Shown here in pieces: positions 52,229 through 63,800 of a DNA stretch of 64,000 bases. The DNA comes from Pontibacter cellulosilyticus (GTDB lineage: Bacteria > Bacteroidota > Bacteroidia > Cytophagales > Hymenobacteraceae): the NCBI RefSeq assembly GCF_014306105.1, contig NZ_JACRVF010000002.1, positions 186,001 to 250,000 on the forward strand, read 5' to 3'. The stretch's first letter is position 1. Each line of letters opens with the position of its first letter. The translations under genes and the position numbers were made by a program. The notes below the pieces were generated by a model. That model made no database searches. It was not told the DNA's origin and was given only the letters and a program-made list of their open reading frames with translations.

Positions 52229-52248
52229 CTCTCAAAATTTGAGGGAGC
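52226..52248 (+). other. Stable hairpin directly after tRNA-Gly
   Basis: GCTCTCTCAAAA and TTTGAGGGAGC form a ten-pair stem with one wobble, starting within the last three bases of tRNA-Gly. A T-rich but interrupted tract follows, so it may be a weak terminator or a processing signal between tRNA-Gly and tRNA-Thr. Confidence 0.4.
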
Positions 52249-52346
52249 TGTATTTGTATTTATAGGGTATTGATCAGAGGAATTTCATGCGTATGGATTT
52301 CCTTTTTACTATAGGTGCAAATTGAAGTTCTTTAATAATGGGAAAA

Positions 52347-52418
52347 GCCGACGTAGCTCAGGGGTAGAGTACTTCCTTGGTAAGGAAGGGGTCGTGGGTT
52401 CAATTCCCATCGTTGGCT
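52347..52418 (+). tRNA. tRNA-Thr (GGT)
   Basis: A 72-base cloverleaf: acceptor GCCGACG/CGTTGGC with a G-T pair, anticodon loop TTGGTAA with GGT, T arm GTGGGTTCAATTCCCAT. It lies 71 bases before tuf. Confidence 0.94.
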
Positions 52419-52489
52419 CTAAGTCCGTTACGTGTAATTAAAAGCGCGACATAAACTTAAACGTTTTAACCTTAATTTAATATCATACA

Positions 52490-53677
<1,188 letters not shown>

Positions 53678-53693
53678 TTACTGATATGTTACA

Positions 53694-53732
53694 GACCCGT
53701 TCTTAAAGTTTTTTAGGAACGGGTTTGTTTTC
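53694..53732 (+). terminator. Intrinsic terminator after tuf
   Basis: ACCCGTTC pairs with GAACGGGT around a 15-base loop, followed by TTGTTTT. Its T tract coincides with the -33 box of the next promoter. Confidence 0.85.
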
Positions 53733-53754
53733 ATAAAAGATTTATATAAATTTG
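53724..53754 (+). promoter_or_regulatory. Bacteroidota-type promoter for the tRNA-Trp/secE/nusG/rpl/rpo unit
   Basis: TTTG at 53724-53727, 19 bases, TAAATTTG at 53747-53754: exact consensus. Start expected near 53761, 28 bases before tRNA-Trp. Confidence 0.78.
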
Positions 53755-53788
53755 CACTCCATTTGAGAAAAATGGCGTGCATTTTTTT

Positions 53789-53861
53789 ACGGGTGTAGCT
53801 CAATTGGTAGAGTAGCGGTCTCCAAAACCGTTGGCTGGGAGTTCGAGTCTCTCCACCCGTG
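53789..53861 (+). tRNA. tRNA-Trp (CCA)
   Basis: A 73-base cloverleaf: acceptor ACGGGTG/CACCCGT, D arm AGCTCAATTGGTAGAGT, anticodon loop CTCCAAA with CCA, T arm TGGGAGTTCGAGTCTCTCC-like. secE starts 26 bases later. Confidence 0.95.
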
Positions 53862-53887
53862 CAATTAAAAAATTAGAAAGCGAAGCA

Positions 53888-54079
53888 ATGAGCAAGGTAA
53901 CAAACTACATAAACGAGACAGTTGAGGAGATGAAGCATAAAGTTTCATGGCCTTCATATTCTGAATTGCAGAATAGCTCAATATTAGTACTTATTGGCTC
54001 GCTTATTTTTGCTCTAGTAGTTGGTGCCATGGATTTTGTTTTTGATTCAGGGCTGACTTGGTTCTACAACCAGTTTTAA
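53888..54079 (+). CDS. secE: Preprotein translocase subunit SecE
   Basis: A 63-residue single-span subunit of the SecYEG channel. The amphipathic helix VTNYINETVEEMKHKVSWPS carries the conserved KVSWP, and the membrane span is SSILVLIGSLIFALVVGAMD. The ATG at 53888 (MSKVTNYIN) is chosen; a longer frame runs back into tRNA-Trp and is rejected. It is followed by nusG after 13 bases. Confidence 0.95.
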   Translation: MSKVTNYINETVEEMKHKVSWPSYSELQNSSILVLIGSLIFALVVGAMDFVFDSGLTWFYNQF

Positions 54080-54092
54080 AAAAGACTAAAGA

Positions 54093-54650
54093 ATGGCTGA
54101 TTTAAAATGGTATGTAGTGCGCGCAGTAAGCGGGCAAGAAAAAAAAGCTAAAGCTTACCTCGAGAACGAGATCATCAGGCAAAACCTGGAGGAGTACGTT
54201 CCGCAAGTTCTTATACCTGCAGAAAAGGTATATGAGATGCGCGGAGGTAAGAAAAGAATCAGAGAGCGCAATTTCTTTCCAGGATATGTGCTTGTGAATG
54301 CTGATCTGTCTCACGGTGAGGCTGAACACATCATAATCAGTACACCAGGAGTAATTGGTTTTCTGGGTTCAAATGAAAAAGACGCTAGCAAGAAGCCAGT
54401 TCCTTTGCGTCAATCAGAAGTTAACAGGATCTTAGGTACTGTTGATGAAGCTGAAGAGCAGGCAGAAGTGCTGGATACACCATTTATAGTGGGAGAAACA
54501 GTTAAAGTAATGGACGGTCCATTCAGCGGTTTCTCAGGTACTGTAGAGGAGGTGTTTGAAGAGCGTAAGAAGCTTAACGTAATGGTGAAGATTTTCGGAA
54601 GAAACACGCCAGTTGAGCTGAATTACATGCAAGTAGAAAAAGAATCGTAG
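54093..54650 (+). CDS. nusG: Transcription termination/antitermination protein NusG
   Basis: A 185-residue NusG. The NGN domain has WYVVRAVSGQEKKAKAYLEN and FFPGYVLVNADLSHGEAEHI; the KOW domain is VGETVKVMDGPFSGFSGTVE near residue 132. It binds RNA polymerase and couples it to Rho or the ribosome. It lies between secE and rplK as usual. Confidence 0.97.
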   Translation: MADLKWYVVRAVSGQEKKAKAYLENEIIRQNLEEYVPQVLIPAEKVYEMRGGKKRIRERNFFPGYVLVNADLSHGEAEHIIISTPGVIGFLGSNEKDASKKPVPLRQSEVNRILGTVDEAEEQAEVLDTPFIVGETVKVMDGPFSGFSGTVEEVFEERKKLNVMVKIFGRNTPVELNYMQVEKES

Positions 54651-54660
54651 TAAATAAATA

Positions 54661-55104
54661 ATGGCAAAGGAAATAAAAGGTTATCTGAAACTTCAGATAA
54701 AGGGAGGTGCCGCGAATCCATCGCCACCGGTTGGACCTGCACTTGGTTCTAAAGGTCTTAACATCATGGAGTTCTGTAAGCAGTTTAATGCTAGAACCCA
54801 GGATAAGCCTGGCCAGGTGTTACCAGTATTGATTACAATCTATGCAGACAAGTCCTTCGACTTCGTAGTTAAGACTCCACCTGCTCCAGTATTGTTAATG
54901 GATGCTGCTAAAATTAAGGGTGGCTCTAAAGAGCCAAACCGTAACAAAGTAGGTTCAGTTACTTGGGATCAGGTTAAAGAGATTGCAGAAACTAAGATGC
55001 CGGATTTAAATGCATTCAAACTGGAGTCAGCTATGAAAATGGTAGCTGGTACAGCAAGAAGCATGGGTATCACAGTATCTGGTAAAGCTCCTTGGAACGA
55101 ATAA
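54661..55104 (+). CDS. rplK: 50S ribosomal protein L11
   Basis: A 147-residue L11. The N-terminal [20 protein letters not shown] carries the thiostrepton-binding Pro-rich region; the C-terminal RNA-binding domain has [20 protein letters not shown] and [13 protein letters not shown]. It forms the GTPase-associated centre with L10-L7/L12. Confidence 0.98.
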   Translation: MAKEIKGYLKLQIKGGAANPSPPVGPALGSKGLNIMEFCKQFNARTQDKPGQVLPVLITIYADKSFDFVVKTPPAPVLLMDAAKIKGGSKEPNRNKVGSVTWDQVKEIAETKMPDLNAFKLESAMKMVAGTARSMGITVSGKAPWNE

Positions 55105-55120
55105 TTAGAGTTAAAGGATA

Positions 55121-55813
55121 ATGGCGAAGATTTCAAAAAATAGAAAAGCAGCTTTAGCTAAAGCTGACTTGACAAAGGAATATTCTTTAACAGATGCCGC
55201 TTCAGTAGTAAAAGATATCACTTTTACAAAGTTTGATGCCTCTGTTGATATCGACGTTCGTCTTGGTGTAGACCCTCGTAAGGCTGACCAGATGGTGCGT
55301 GGTATCGTGACATTGCCGCACGGTACTGGTAAAGACGTAAAAGTTCTTGCATTAGTAACTCCTGACAAAGAGCAGGAAGCGAAAGATGCTGGTGCTGACT
55401 ATGTTGGTCTTGATGACTACATTCAGAAAATCGAAAAAGGATGGACTGATGTTGACGTGATCATCACTATGCCTGCAGTTATGGCTAAAGTAGGTCGTTT
55501 AGGTAGAATATTAGGTCCTCGTAACCTGATGCCAAACCCTAAGTCAGGAACTGTTACACAGGACGTAGCAAAAGCAGTAAAAGAAGTAAAAGCCGGTAAA
55601 ATCGACTTCAAAGTTGACAAGTTTGGTATCATCCATACTAGCGTAGGTAAGGTATCTTTCTCTGCAGAGCAGCTTGCTGCCAATGCATCGGAAGTTATTC
55701 AGACACTAAACCGTTTGAAGCCTTCATCTGCAAAGGGTACTTACATTAAGAGCATCACATTGTCTAGCACAATGAGCCCGGCCGTAATCGTTGACAAGAA
55801 CGCAACTATCTAA
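55121..55813 (+). CDS. rplA: 50S ribosomal protein L1
   Basis: A 230-residue L1. Landmarks are [20 protein letters not shown] near residue 36, [40 protein letters not shown] near 118 and [20 protein letters not shown]. In many bacteria L1 also represses its own operon by binding the leader RNA; no matching leader element was identified here. Confidence 0.98.
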   Translation: MAKISKNRKAALAKADLTKEYSLTDAASVVKDITFTKFDASVDIDVRLGVDPRKADQMVRGIVTLPHGTGKDVKVLALVTPDKEQEAKDAGADYVGLDDYIQKIEKGWTDVDVIITMPAVMAKVGRLGRILGPRNLMPNPKSGTVTQDVAKAVKEVKAGKIDFKVDKFGIIHTSVGKVSFSAEQLAANASEVIQTLNRLKPSSAKGTYIKSITLSSTMSPAVIVDKNATI

Positions 55814-55817
55814 GAAA

Positions 55818-56342
55818 ATGACCAGGGAAGAAAAAGAAATAATTGTACAGGACCTGAGCGAGAAGTTAGCGAACACAAACTACTTCTACATTACCGATGC
55901 TTCAACAATGTCTGTTGCTCGTATCAACGCTTTCAGGAGACTTGCATTCGAGAGAGGAATCGAATACAAAGTATACAAGAATAAATTAATTAAAAAGGCT
56001 CTAGACACACTAGAGGCTGATACAACTGCACTTGAAGGTGTTTTGAAAGGCGCTTCTGGTATCCTGTTCTCAAATGAGGCGGGCAATGCCCCTGCAAAAC
56101 TTCTACAGGACTTCAGAAAGAAAGGCAATGCGCTTCCACTTCTGAAAGGTGCATACATCGACGCAGGTTTGTATGTTGGAGATGATCAGTTAGATGCTCT
56201 AACTAAGATCAAATCTAAAAACGAGCTTATCGGAGATGTTATTGGCTTACTTCAGTCTCCTGCGAAGAATGTGGTATCTGCACTTCAGAGCAGCGGTGGC
56301 AAGTTAGCTGGCATCTTAAAAACTTTATCAGAAAAAGAATAA
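55818..56342 (+). CDS. rplJ: 50S ribosomal protein L10
   Basis: A 174-residue L10, the base of the L7/L12 stalk. It starts at the ATG at 55818 (MTREEKEIIVQDLSEKLANT), 4 bases after rplA; an earlier in-frame start inside rplA is rejected. It contains YFYITDASTMSVARINAFRR, IEYKVYKNKLIKKALDTL and a C-terminal helix KNVVSALQSSGGKLAGILKT that binds L7/L12 dimers. Confidence 0.96.
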   Translation: MTREEKEIIVQDLSEKLANTNYFYITDASTMSVARINAFRRLAFERGIEYKVYKNKLIKKALDTLEADTTALEGVLKGASGILFSNEAGNAPAKLLQDFRKKGNALPLLKGAYIDAGLYVGDDQLDALTKIKSKNELIGDVIGLLQSPAKNVVSALQSSGGKLAGILKTLSEKE

Positions 56343-56385
56343 TTCTAAAAACGTAATCAATAAGTAACTTTTAATTTCAATAAAA

Positions 56386-56766
56386 ATGGCAGATTTGAAA
56401 GCATTCGCTGAGCAGTTAGTAAACTTAACTGTTAAAGAAGTTAACGAACTAGCTACTATTCTTAAGGATGAGTATGGCATCGAGCCTGCTGCTGCTGCTC
56501 CAGTAATGGTTGCTGGTGGTGGTGCTGCTGAAGGAGGAGCTGCTGCAGAAGAAAAAACTTCTTTTGACGTAATCCTTAAGTCAGCTGGTGCTCAGAAACT
56601 AGCAGTAGTTAAGCTTGTAAAAGAGCTTACTGGTCTTGGTCTGAAAGAGGCTAAAGAACTAGTTGATGGCGCTCCAAAATCACTTAAAGAAGGTGTTGCT
56701 AAAGACGAAGCAGATTCACTAAAGAAATCTTTAGAAGAAGCTGGTGCTGAAGTAGAGGTTAAATAA
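56386..56766 (+). CDS. rplL: 50S ribosomal protein L7/L12
   Basis: A 126-residue stalk protein. N-terminal dimer domain: [20 protein letters not shown]; a flexible Ala/Gly hinge ([20 protein letters not shown]); C-terminal domain [20 protein letters not shown] with [20 protein letters not shown]. It recruits translation factors. Between it and rpoB lie two hairpins, the second with a T tract. Confidence 0.98.
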   Translation: MADLKAFAEQLVNLTVKEVNELATILKDEYGIEPAAAAPVMVAGGGAAEGGAAAEEKTSFDVILKSAGAQKLAVVKLVKELTGLGLKEAKELVDGAPKSLKEGVAKDEADSLKKSLEEAGAEVEVK

Positions 56767-56789
56767 TCTCATTTCATCAACATACCGAA

Positions 56790-56829
56790 AACAGGTAGAC
56801 CTGGCAAATTCGTCAGGTCTTTTCCTGTT
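56790..56829 (+). other. Long hairpin in the rplL-rpoB spacer
   Basis: AACAGG-t-AGACCTG on the left pairs with CAGGTCT-ttt-CCTGTT on the right around a 10-base loop: two stem blocks of 7 and 6 pairs split by an unequal bulge. It could be a processing site or attenuator in the ribosomal-protein/polymerase operon. Confidence 0.6.
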
Positions 56830-56836
56830 TGTATAC

Positions 56837-56862
56837 GGATTCAAAATTTGAATCCTTTTTGG
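56837..56862 (+). terminator. Attenuator-like terminator upstream of rpoB
   Basis: GGATTC-aaaattt-GAATCC followed by five T, 62 bases before rpoB. As rpoB has no promoter of its own that was recognised, this is probably a partial terminator that sets the ratio of ribosomal protein to polymerase transcripts. Confidence 0.65.
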
Positions 56863-56923
56863 CTCACAGCTGTTTTGGACTCTGTGTGCCTGTAACTGAT
56901 TGTAAACGTAAAACTTCAAGGCT

Positions 56924-59900
56924 TTGGCTAAGAATAAAACGACAGATCGAATCAATTTTGCCTCTATTAAGCAGGTAATTGACTATCCTGACTTCCTGGA
57001 TGTTCAGGTTCAGTCATTCCAAGACTTTTTTCAGCTGGAAACTCCGGCTGAAAATAGAGCTCAGGAAGGCTTGTTCAAGGTGTTTGCCGAGAACTTTCCT
57101 ATCTCAGATTCCAGAGAGAATTTCGTGCTGGAGTTCATCGATTATCATATCGATCCTCCGAAGTATTCTGTTGATGAAAGCATCGATAGAGGTCTTACTT
57201 ATTCAGTTCCTCTTAAAGCTAAACTTCGCCTGATCTGTAATGATGAGGATAACGAGGACTTTGAGACAATTGAGCAGGAAGTTTTCTTGGGAAATATCCC
57301 ATACATGACAGAGAAAGGTTCTTTTGTCATCAATGGTGCCGAGCGTGTAATCGTGTCTCAGCTGCACAGATCACCAGGTGTGTTCTTTGCGCAGAGCAAG
57401 CACACAAACGGTACTAAATTATATTCTGCCAGAATTATTCCTTTTAAAGGATCTTGGGTTGAATTTGCTACAGACGTGAACAACGTAATGTATGCTTATA
57501 TCGACCGTAAGAAGAAATTCCCAGTTACGACATTGCTACGTGCTATAGGTTATGGCACAGATAAAGATATTCTGGACTTGTTCGGCCTGTCTGAAGAAGT
57601 ACCAGCGGATAAATCAACCCTGAAGAACTCTATCGGAAGAAGACTTGCTGCACGTGTTCTAAGAACATGGACAGAAGACTTCGTAGATGAGGATACAGGT
57701 GAAGTAGTATCTATTGATAGAAATGAGGTTATTTTAGAGAGGGATTCTGAAATAACACCAGAAGATATTGATGTTATACTTGACTCAGGTGTGCAATCTA
57801 TCATTCTGCACCGAGAGAATGTAAACATAGCAGACTATGCTATAATCTACAACACGCTTCAAAAAGACAACTCTAACTCAGAGCAAGAGGCAGTAGAGCA
57901 GATATATCGTCAACTTAGAAATACTGAAGCACCTGACGTAGAAACAGCGCGTGATATTATCCAGAAGTTATTCTTCTCAGATAAGCGCTATGACTTAGGT
58001 GAAGTTGGTCGCTATCGTATTAACAAAAAGCTAGGGTTAGATACAAACTGGGAAGCTAAAGTATTAACAAACGAGGACATTGTCCTGATTGTGAAATACC
58101 TTATTGGTTTGATTAACTCTAAAGCTGTAGTGGATGATATTGACCACTTGAGCAACCGCCGTGTTAGAACAGTTGGTGAGCAGCTGTATGCGCAGTTCGG
58201 TGTTGGTCTGGCACGTATGGCCCGTACCATCAAAGAGCGTATGAACGTGCGTGATAACGAAGACTTCAAACCAGTTGATTTGATCAACGCGCGTACATTG
58301 TCTTCTGTGATCAACTCGTTCTTCGGAACAAACCAGCTTTCTCAGTTCATGGACCAGACTAACCCTCTGGCAGAAGTAACACACAAACGTCGTGTGTCTG
58401 CCTTAGGACCAGGTGGTCTATCAAGAGAGCGTGCTGGTTTCGAGGTACGTGACGTTCACTACACACACTACGGTCGTCTGTGTACAATTGAAACTCCTGA
58501 AGGACCAAACATTGGTCTTATCTCTTCCCTGTGCGTTCACGCACGTGTTAACCATATGGGCTTTATTGAAACTCCTTATCGCAAGGTGATTGAAGGTAAA
58601 GTACAAGTTGACGGATCAGTAGAATATCTGACAGCTGAGGAAGAAGATACGCACCACATCGCACAGGCTAATGCCTTGATCGATGAGCAAGGTAACTTCA
58701 TAAATGAAAGAGTAAAAGGTAGATTCGAAGGTGATTTCCCTGTGGAAGAACCATCTACTTATACATATATGGATATTGCTCCGAACCAGATTGTATCGGT
58801 TGCGGCGTCTCTTATTCCGTTCCTGGAGCATGATGATGCTAACCGTGCCCTGATGGGTTCGAACATGCAACGCCAGGCTGTTCCGCTTCTGAAGCCTCAG
58901 GCTCCAATTGTTGGTACTGGTCTGGAAGGTAGAGCTGCAATAGACTCAAGAGCACTTGTAATCGCTGAAGGCGAAGGTGTGATTGACTTTGTTGATGCTA
59001 CTAAAATTGTTGTGAAGTATGACCTGTCTGATGATGAGAAGCTAGTATCATTTGATGCGGAATATGTTACTTACGATCTGATTAAATTTAGAAGAACTAA
59101 CCAGGATACATGCATCAACCTGACTCCGATTGTGCGAACAGGTCAGCGTGTAACGAAAGGTCAGCCGCTGTGCGAAGGTTATGCTACAAACAACGGAGAA
59201 CTTGCACTAGGAAGGAACCTACAAGTAGCGTTCATGCCATGGCAAGGTTACAACTTCGAGGATGCTATCGTAATCTCTGAGAAGGTAGTACGCGATGACG
59301 TATTTACTTCCATCCACATCGAAGAATTCGAGCTGGAAGTTCGTGAGACGAAGCGTGGTGAGGAAGAACTTACTTCTGAGATCCCGAACGTAAGTGAAGA
59401 AGCAGTTCGTAACCTTGATGAAAACGGTATCATCCGTTTAGGTGCTGAAGTTAAAGAAGGAGATATCCTGATTGGTAAAATCACACCAAAAGGTGAGACG
59501 GATCCAACGCCAGAGGAGAAACTACTTCGTGCGATCTTCGGTGATAAAGCAGGTGATGTGAAGGATGCTTCGCTTAAGGCGCCGCCATCACTAAACGGTG
59601 TTGTGATTGATACGAAACTATTCTCCAGACCTAAGAAAGACAAAAACCTTCGTGCTAAGTCTAAGAAAGAGGTTGAAGAGTTAAAAGTGAAGTATGGCAA
59701 GGAGTTGACAGCTATCAAAAATGTGATGGTGGATAAACTGGTTGCTTTGCTGGAAGGCAAAACTTCACAAGGTATCAGACACAAGTTCGGTGATGAAATA
59801 CTATCTAAAGGAGTTAAATTCTCAAGAAAGAACGTAATTGAGGCATTGTTCCCGGAGAAGAACCCATATAAGGACGAAAGTAACTATGCGGTTCCGGAAG

Positions 59901-60796
59901 AGGTGAACATGTTCAAAGATCTGATACTGGAGAACTGGACAACAGACGATAAAGCAAACGGCATGCTGGTTGAGCTTGTTAAGAACTATAACAAGCGCAG
60001 AAACATCGTTTCAGCACACTTCAAGCGTGAGCGTTTCACACTAGAGGTAGGTGACGAGTTACCAGCAGGTATTGTACAGTTAGCTAAAGTGTACATTGCG
60101 AAGAAGCGTAAGCTGAAAGTGGGTGACAAGATGGCGGGCCGTCACGGTAACAAAGGTGTGGTTGCAAGAATCGTTCGTGAAGAGGACATGCCATTCCTAG
60201 AGGACGGAACTCCGATGGATATCGTGCTTAACCCACTTGGTGTACCTTCTCGAATGAACATCGGTCAGATATATGAAACGGTACTTGGATGGGCTGGTCT
60301 TAAATTAGGTAGAACATATGCTACTCCAATTTTCGACGGTGCTACTGAGGATCAAGTATCAGCCGAGTTAGCTGAAGCAGGATTGCCGAAGTTTGGTCGT
60401 TCATACTTGTTTGACGGCTTAAGCGGTGATCGCTTTGATCAGCCGGTAACAGTTGGTGTGATATACATGCTGAAACTGGGTCACTTGGTTGATGATAAGA
60501 TGCACGCACGTTCTATCGGTCCTTACTCACTGATTACGCAGCAGCCACTAGGTGGTAAAGCACAATTTGGTGGTCAGCGATTCGGTGAGATGGAGGTGTG
60601 GGCGCTTGAAGCATTCGGTGCATCAAACGTACTGCAGGAAATACTTACAGTTAAATCTGATGACGTTATTGGCCGTGCGAAAGCATATGAGGCCATTGTT
60701 AAAGGTGATGTCTTGCCGAAACCAAATATCCCTGAATCATTCAACGTATTGATTCACGAGTTAAGAGGTCTGGCCCTGGAGATCACATTAGAATAG
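56924..60796 (+). CDS. rpoB: DNA-directed RNA polymerase subunit beta
   Basis: RpoB of 1290 residues. Landmarks: [20 protein letters not shown] near residue 10, [20 protein letters not shown] with [20 protein letters not shown] near 470-500 (the rifampicin-binding region, wild-type in appearance), [15 protein letters not shown] near 770, [20 protein letters not shown] near 1065 and [20 protein letters not shown] near 1210. The start codon is TTG: an in-frame stop lies 15 bases upstream and no ATG falls between. Confidence 0.98.
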   Translation: MAKNKTTDRINFASIKQVIDYPDFLDVQVQSFQDFFQLETPAENRAQEGLFKVFAENFPISDSRENFVLEFIDYHIDPPKYSVDESIDRGLTYSVPLKAKLRLICNDEDNEDFETIEQEVFLGNIPYMTEKGSFVINGAERVIVSQLHRSPGVFFAQSKHTNGTKLYSARIIPFKGSWVEFATDVNNVMYAYIDRKKKFPVTTLLRAIGYGTDKDILDLFGLSEEVPADKSTLKNSIGRRLAARVLRTWTEDFVDEDTGEVVSIDRNEVILERDSEITPEDIDVILDSGVQSIILHRENVNIADYAIIYNTLQKDNSNSEQEAVEQIYRQLRNTEAPDVETARDIIQKLFFSDKRYDLGEVGRYRINKKLGLDTNWEAKVLTNEDIVLIVKYLIGLINSKAVVDDIDHLSNRRVRTVGEQLYAQFGVGLARMARTIKERMNVRDNEDFKPVDLINARTLSSVINSFFGTNQLSQFMDQTNPLAEVTHKRRVSALGPGGLSRERAGFEVRDVHYTHYGRLCTIETPEGPNIGLISSLCVHARVNHMGFIETPYRKVIEGKVQVDGSVEYLTAEEEDTHHIAQANALIDEQGNFINERVKGRFEGDFPVEEPSTYTYMDIAPNQIVSVAASLIPFLEHDDANRALMGSNMQRQAVPLLKPQAPIVGTGLEGRAAIDSRALVIAEGEGVIDFVDATKIVVKYDLSDDEKLVSFDAEYVTYDLIKFRRTNQDTCINLTPIVRTGQRVTKGQPLCEGYATNNGELALGRNLQVAFMPWQGYNFEDAIVISEKVVRDDVFTSIHIEEFELEVRETKRGEEELTSEIPNVSEEAVRNLDENGIIRLGAEVKEGDILIGKITPKGETDPTPEEKLLRAIFGDKAGDVKDASLKAPPSLNGVVIDTKLFSRPKKDKNLRAKSKKEVEELKVKYGKELTAIKNVMVDKLVALLEGKTSQGIRHKFGDEILSKGVKFSRKNVIEALFPEKNPYKDESNYAVPEEVNMFKDLILENWTTDDKANGMLVELVKNYNKRRNIVSAHFKRERFTLEVGDELPAGIVQLAKVYIAKKRKLKVGDKMAGRHGNKGVVARIVREEDMPFLEDGTPMDIVLNPLGVPSRMNIGQIYETVLGWAGLKLGRTYATPIFDGATEDQVSAELAEAGLPKFGRSYLFDGLSGDRFDQPVTVGVIYMLKLGHLVDDKMHARSIGPYSLITQQPLGGKAQFGGQRFGEMEVWALEAFGASNVLQEILTVKSDDVIGRAKAYEAIVKGDVLPKPNIPESFNVLIHELRGLALEITLE

Positions 60797-60806
60797 TAAA
60801 GTATAA

Positions 60807-60842
60807 CACTAAGCGCTAAGGCAGAAGCCGAGGCGCTTAGTG
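60807..60842 (+). other. Hairpin in the rpoB-rpoC spacer
   Basis: CACTAAGCGC pairs perfectly with GCGCTTAGTG around a 16-base loop, with no T tract after it. It fills most of the 103-base gap between the two genes, so it is not a terminator and could be an RNA-processing or stability element. Confidence 0.6.
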
Positions 60843-60899
60843 CACTTTATAAGATGTAGCTGTAAGGCATATTCATTGTATCGACATTATTATAATAAT

Positions 60900-63800
60900 A
60901 TGGCATTTGCAAAAAATAAAAAGCTAACTCAGGACTTCTCAAAAGTAACGATAAGCTTGGCTTCACCAGAGTCGATTCTGGAGCGTTCCAACGGAGAAGT
61001 AACAAAGCCTGAGACAATCAACTATAGAACCTATAAGCCTGAAATGGGTGGTCTATTCTGCGAAAGAATATTCGGACCTGTAAAGGACTGGGAATGCCAC
61101 TGTGGAAAGTATAAAAGAATCAGATATAAAGGTATCATCTGCGACCGTTGCGGTGTAGAGGTTACTGAGAAGAAGGTGCGTCGTGAGCGTATGGGCCATA
61201 TTGAGCTTGTAGTTCCAGTAGCACACATCTGGTACTTTAAGTCTCTTCCAAACAAAATCGGATATCTGTTAGGCTTACCAACTAAGAAGCTTGACCAGAT
61301 CATCTATTACGAAAGATATGTAGTTATTCAGCCAGGTATACTTGCGGAAGACAATGTAAATACATTGGACTTCCTGACAGAAGATGAGTACCTGGATATG
61401 ATTGACAAGCTCCCACGCGAGAACCAGATGTTGGATAACAATGATCCAAACAAGTTCATTGCGAAAATGGGCGCTGAGGCATTGCAAATGCTGTTGGAGC
61501 GTACGAATCTAGATGACTTGTCATACGAGCTTCGTCACGCAGCCGCTCACGAGACCTCGCAGCAGCGTAAGGCTGAGGCGTTAAAGCGTCTTCGTGTGGT
61601 TGAGGCATTCCGTGATGCTGCAACAAGAATTGAAAACAGACCAGAGTGGATGATCATCCGCATGGTACCTGTTATTCCGCCAGAGCTTCGTCCGCTAGTT
61701 CCATTGGATGGTGGCCGTTTTGCGACTTCTGACTTGAACGACCTTTACAGACGTGTTATTATACGTAACAACCGTCTGAAGCGTCTGATCGAGATCAAAG
61801 CTCCTGAGGTAATTCTTCGTAACGAGAAGCGTATGCTACAGGAAGCGGTAGACTCTCTGTTCGACAACTCACGTAAAGTGAACGCTGTTCGTGCAGAAGG
61901 TAACCGCGCGCTGAAGTCACTTTCTGACATGCTGAAAGGTAAGCAGGGACGTTTCCGTCAGAACTTGCTTGGTAAGCGTGTTGACTATTCTGGACGTTCA
62001 GTAATTGTGGTTGGTCCTGAACTGAAGCTGCATGAATGCGGTCTGCCTAAGAACATGGCAGCTGAGCTTTTCAAGCCGTTCATCATCCGTAAGCTGATCG
62101 AAAGAGGTATAGTTAAGACTGTAAAGTCAGCTAAGAAAATAGTAGATCGTAAGGACCCTGTAGTATGGGACATCCTGGAGAACGTGCTGAAAGGCCATCC
62201 GGTACTCCTTAACCGTGCCCCTACACTACACAGATTAGGTATTCAGGCATTCCAGCCTAAACTGATCGAAGGTAAAGCGATTCAGCTGCACCCATTGGTG
62301 TGTACGGCATTCAACGCCGACTTTGACGGTGACCAGATGGCGGTGCACGTTCCACTAGGACCTGCTGCTGTACTGGAAGCCTCTATGCTAATGCTTGCTT
62401 CGCACAACATCCTGAACCCTGCTAACGGTGCTCCAATTGCGGTACCTTCTCAGGACATGGTACTTGGTTTATACTATGTATCTAAAGGAAAGCGTAGCAC
62501 AGAAAATGAGAAGATCGCCGGTGAAGGCATGAGCTTCTACTCTGCGGAGGAAGTAATCATCGCCATTAACGAAGGCCGTCTTTCTAAGCAAGCCTACATT
62601 AAGGTAAGAACAAAGGTTAAGAACGAAAAAGGTGAACTGGAGCTAAAGCTCATCGAAACAGTAGCCGGCCGAGTTCTGTTCAACCAGTTCGTACCAGAAG
62701 AAGTTGGTTTCGTAGACGAGCTTCTAACAAAGAAAAAACTTCAGCAGATTATATCAAGAGTGTTCAAAGAGACAGGTATGGCTCGTACGGCTCACTTCTT
62801 GGATGATATCAAAACGCTAGGATTCCAGTCAGCTTACAAAGGTGGTCTGTCAATGGGTCTAGGTGATATCAACATTCCTGCTGAGAAAGATATACTTGTA
62901 GAGCAGGCCAAGAAAGAAGTAGATGCTGTATGGCAAAACTACTCTATGGGTCTGATCACAGATAACGAGCGTTACAATCAGGTAATTGATATCTGGACGC
63001 GTATCAACAACCAGATTACTGAAACGTTGATGCGCCGTCTGGAGAATGATGATCAGGGCTTCAACTCGATCTTCATGATGATGCACTCAGGAGCCCGTGG
63101 TTCTAGGGAGCAGATCCGTCAGCTGGGTGGTATGCGTGGTCTGATGGCTAAGCCTCAGAAATCATTGCAAGGTTCAGTTGGTGAGATTATCGAGAACCCA
63201 ATCCTTTCTAACTTTAAAGAAGGTCTAGATGTAATCGAGTACTTTATCTCTACTCACGGTGCTCGTAAAGGTCTTGCCGATACAGCTCTTAAAACTGCGG
63301 ATGCGGGTTATCTAACTCGTCGTTTGGTAGACGTTTCGCAGGACGTAATTGTGAATGAGGAAGATTGCGGTACATTACGTGGTTTGGAAGTAAGCGCACT
63401 TAAAGACAACGAAGATATCGTAGAGTCTTTATCAGAGCGTATCCTAGGTCGTGTAACAGTTCACGATGTATATGATCCAATTACAAATGAGCTGATTGTA
63501 GAATCTGGTTTAGAGGTAACGGAAGAAGTAGCTCGTGCTATTGAGAACACAGCCATCGAAGCTGTAGAGATTCGCTCGGTACTTACTTGTGAGTCTAAGA
63601 GAGGAATCTGCGCGAAGTGCTACGGACGTAACCTTGCTACCGGATTTATGGTGCAGAAAGGTGAGGCCGTTGGTGTAATCGCTGCACAGTCAATTGGTGA
63701 GCCTGGTACTCAGCTGACACTACGTACATTCCACGTGGGTGGTACTGCTTCTAACATCGCTGTAGAAGCTACTATACTTGCTAAGTTTGGCGGTAAGATT

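Noticed and set aside
59248-59784. Long minus-strand frame inside rpoB
   Set aside because: A Ser/Phe-rich antisense shadow of a conserved gene.
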